A stretch of 64,000 nt of DNA from Spirosoma endophyticum (GTDB taxonomy: Bacteria > Bacteroidota > Bacteroidia > Cytophagales > Spirosomataceae): the NCBI RefSeq assembly GCF_900112365.1, contig NZ_FOLQ01000003.1, positions 1-64,000 on the forward strand. The letters are read 5' to 3'. Position 1 is the first letter of the stretch, and every line of letters begins with the position of its first letter. This document shows, one piece after another, positions 62,822 through 64,000 of the stretch. Under the pieces are notes generated by a model. The model worked only from the letters and a program-made list of their open reading frames with translations, did no database searches and was not told where the DNA came from. The translations under genes were made by a program, and so were the position numbers.

Positions 62822-63235
62822 GATTATCAATGCTTTACTAAGCGCAATCCTAACGTTGGGAGATGCGGGGCCGCCCGTGCGGTCAAAGTCGTTATCGGTA
62901 GTATGTAATTCCATGTCTAGATACAGCGCAGTAGCCGCAATCCAAAGATCATTTTTGCCCATATTCCGGGCGGAATAGTTAAGCGGTGCAGTTTTGAGTT
63001 TCCCCTGACTGAAAGCATCAAGCTGGGCATATACTGGGATGATGTCAAATTCAATATCACCAATTGGATATCTGTCAATCAGATATCGCATAAAATCTAT
63101 TTTCTGTGCACCCCAGTCAGCTTTCAAGGAAAATGCTTCTAGTTCACCAACAACCACGATTGATATAATGGTTTGAAGGGGAGGTAGGCTACGTTCACGA
63201 ATATGACCAATCAGAAGGTTCGTATCATAAATCAT
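62822..63235 (-). CDS. PIN-domain (VapC-like) toxin frame, open into trpB
   Basis: 138 codons from the ATG at 63235 up to the TrpB start. The PIN nuclease acidic set is intact: D4 (MIYDTNLL), E31 (VVGELEAF), D96 (KNDLWIAA) and D114/D116 (HTTDNDFD). The usual VapC ends a few residues past TTDNDFD with its own stop; here the frame instead continues with [20 protein letters not shown] straight into trpB, as if the C-terminal tail and stop were lost. Its ATG overlaps the antitoxin-like gene by 4 bases. Expected activity: sequence-specific RNA cleavage. Confidence 0.78.
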
Positions 63236-63447
63236 ACAGCACCTTTGTCGCCTTCGGCCAGTAATTCATCCATCCGTCGGTTTTCTTCTTCAGTAAATTC
63301 AGGGAACTCTAGTAAGAATGGATCGTGTACAGCTGTTGCTTCTAGAAATCGTTCAACACCCCAACGCTTAATATCGCTGGGCTTGTAGATATTTAGCTGT
63401 CCCTTTTTCATGGGTGGAATATGCTCTAGCTCTTTCGTCGTTTCCAT
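63232..63447 (-). CDS. Antitoxin-like small protein
   Basis: 71 residues, acidic C terminus ([21 protein letters not shown]) after [27 protein letters not shown]. It overlaps the PIN toxin start by ATGA (63232-63235), the standard antitoxin-first TA arrangement. I do not assign a DNA-binding family. Lies between trpF and trpB, splitting the trp operon. Confidence 0.68.
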   Translation of the reverse strand: METTKELEHIPPMKKGQLNIYKPSDIKRWGVERFLEATAVHDPFLLEFPEFTEEENRRMDELLAEGDKGAV

Positions 63448-63502
63448 CAGCGTTGTCGTTTAGTCAGATAACACGATTAATTGCGTAGCAGTTGCCGAAT
63501 TA

Positions 63503-64000
63503 TTATACCGTTTCTTCTTCTTCAATCGGCCGCAGGCGGGCGATGAGTTCCTTTACTTTTGCTACGTCTTTGACGCCCGGTGATGTTTCGACCTGGCTAT
63601 TGACGTCCACGCCGTACAGTTTCATGCCTTTTAGAACCGCCAATAGATCGAGGTTGTCCAGGCCAATGCCGCCACTGATAAAGAACGGTTTCTCATTGTC
63701 GTATCGGCTCAGGATGCTCCAGTCAAACGTAACGCCGTTGCCGCCGGGCTGATCGCCTTTGGCGTCGAAGAGGAAAAAGTCGCACTGAGCTTTGAAGTTG
63801 TTCAGCATCGAAAAATTGAACGACTCATCGACCCGAAACGCTTTGATAATGTTGATGCCCCGATTGCGCAGGCTCCGGCAATACTCCGGCGTTTCGTTGC
63901 CGTGCAGTTGAACATACTGAAAATCATATTTTTTCACACTCCGCAAAATATAATCCGGGCTGGCGTTCACAAAAACACCGACCTTCCGAATCGAGCGGGG
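63503..64000 (-). CDS. trpF: Phosphoribosylanthranilate isomerase (5' end beyond the window)
   Basis: The frame is open to the window edge: RKVGVFVNASPDYILRSVKKYDFQYVQLHGNETPEYC, FFLFDAKGDQPGGNGVTFDW, FFISGGIGLDNL and a C-terminal YGVDVNSQVETSPGVKDVAKVKELIARLR are TrpF motifs, with the aspartate of the VDVNS-type loop. About 166 of the usual 205-215 residues are present; the N-terminal catalytic cysteine region is missing. It catalyses the Amadori step in tryptophan biosynthesis. Confidence 0.93.
   Translation of the reverse strand, partial: PRSIRKVGVFVNASPDYILRSVKKYDFQYVQLHGNETPEYCRSLRNRGINIIKAFRVDESFNFSMLNNFKAQCDFFLFDAKGDQPGGNGVTFDWSILSRYDNEKPFFISGGIGLDNLDLLAVLKGMKLYGVDVNSQVETSPGVKDVAKVKELIARLRPIEEEETV

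Overview
The window comes from a Bacteroidota chromosome, most likely a Cytophagales member close to Spirosoma. Supporting signs are a 16S rRNA 5' end at the left edge, TAnnTTTG-type -7 promoter boxes with an upstream TTG about 18-21 bases away (rRNA, pruA, recF, typA), a GldJ-type gliding lipoprotein, a DUF4175 protein, single-gene fused hisIE, ECF sigma / membrane regulator pairs, many lipoproteins and few Shine-Dalgarno sites.

Layout. 1-660: start of a leftward rRNA operon with two tandem promoters. 662-13.6 kb: pruA, thrC, a TPR protein, a 488-bp gene-free AT-rich stretch packed with DnaA-box matches (candidate oriC), a methyltransferase, mnmG, a DUF4175 protein and a ComF-like phosphoribosyltransferase. 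mnmG next to the cluster, rRNA transcription running away from it, and CACGTG-centred parS-like sites at 9.0 and 20.1 kb all fit a replication-origin neighbourhood. 13.6-24.8 kb: gldJ, mfd, a DUF4143 ATPase, a barstar-like protein under a nested palindrome with a parS core, a quinone-detoxification-like operon (VOC dioxygenase, carboxylesterase, small isomerase-like protein) under a 22-bp palindrome, pdhA and recF. 25-32 kb: a TetR regulator and tripartite RND efflux operon.

32-45 kb: metallophosphoesterase, dienelactone hydrolase, two Gly/Tyr-rich secreted proteins, gamma-glutamylcyclotransferase-like protein, typA, a run of envelope genes including a lipoprotein serpin translationally coupled to two small lipoproteins, and an ECF sigma factor coupled to a membrane protein with a barrel-like C terminus. 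45.6-47.7 kb is an accessory patch: a lipoprotein gene broken by one stop codon, ORF fragments, and an orphan Imm32-like immunity gene between IS-like inverted repeats.

47.7-59.1 kb: a TIM-barrel isomerase coupled to a large CxxCH cytochrome/HEAT protein, a cyclophilin, and a 2141-residue alpha-2-macroglobulin-like protein that keeps the CxEQ thioester motif and carries an inserted carboxypeptidase-like domain plus a SusC-type plug signature. 59.1-64 kb: ridA-like, a small membrane protein, hisIE, trpA, trpB and trpF (cut by the window end). A toxin-antitoxin module sits between trpF and trpB, and its PIN-domain frame has no stop codon and runs in frame into trpB.

All calls come from reading the sequence and remembered family features; no searches were run.
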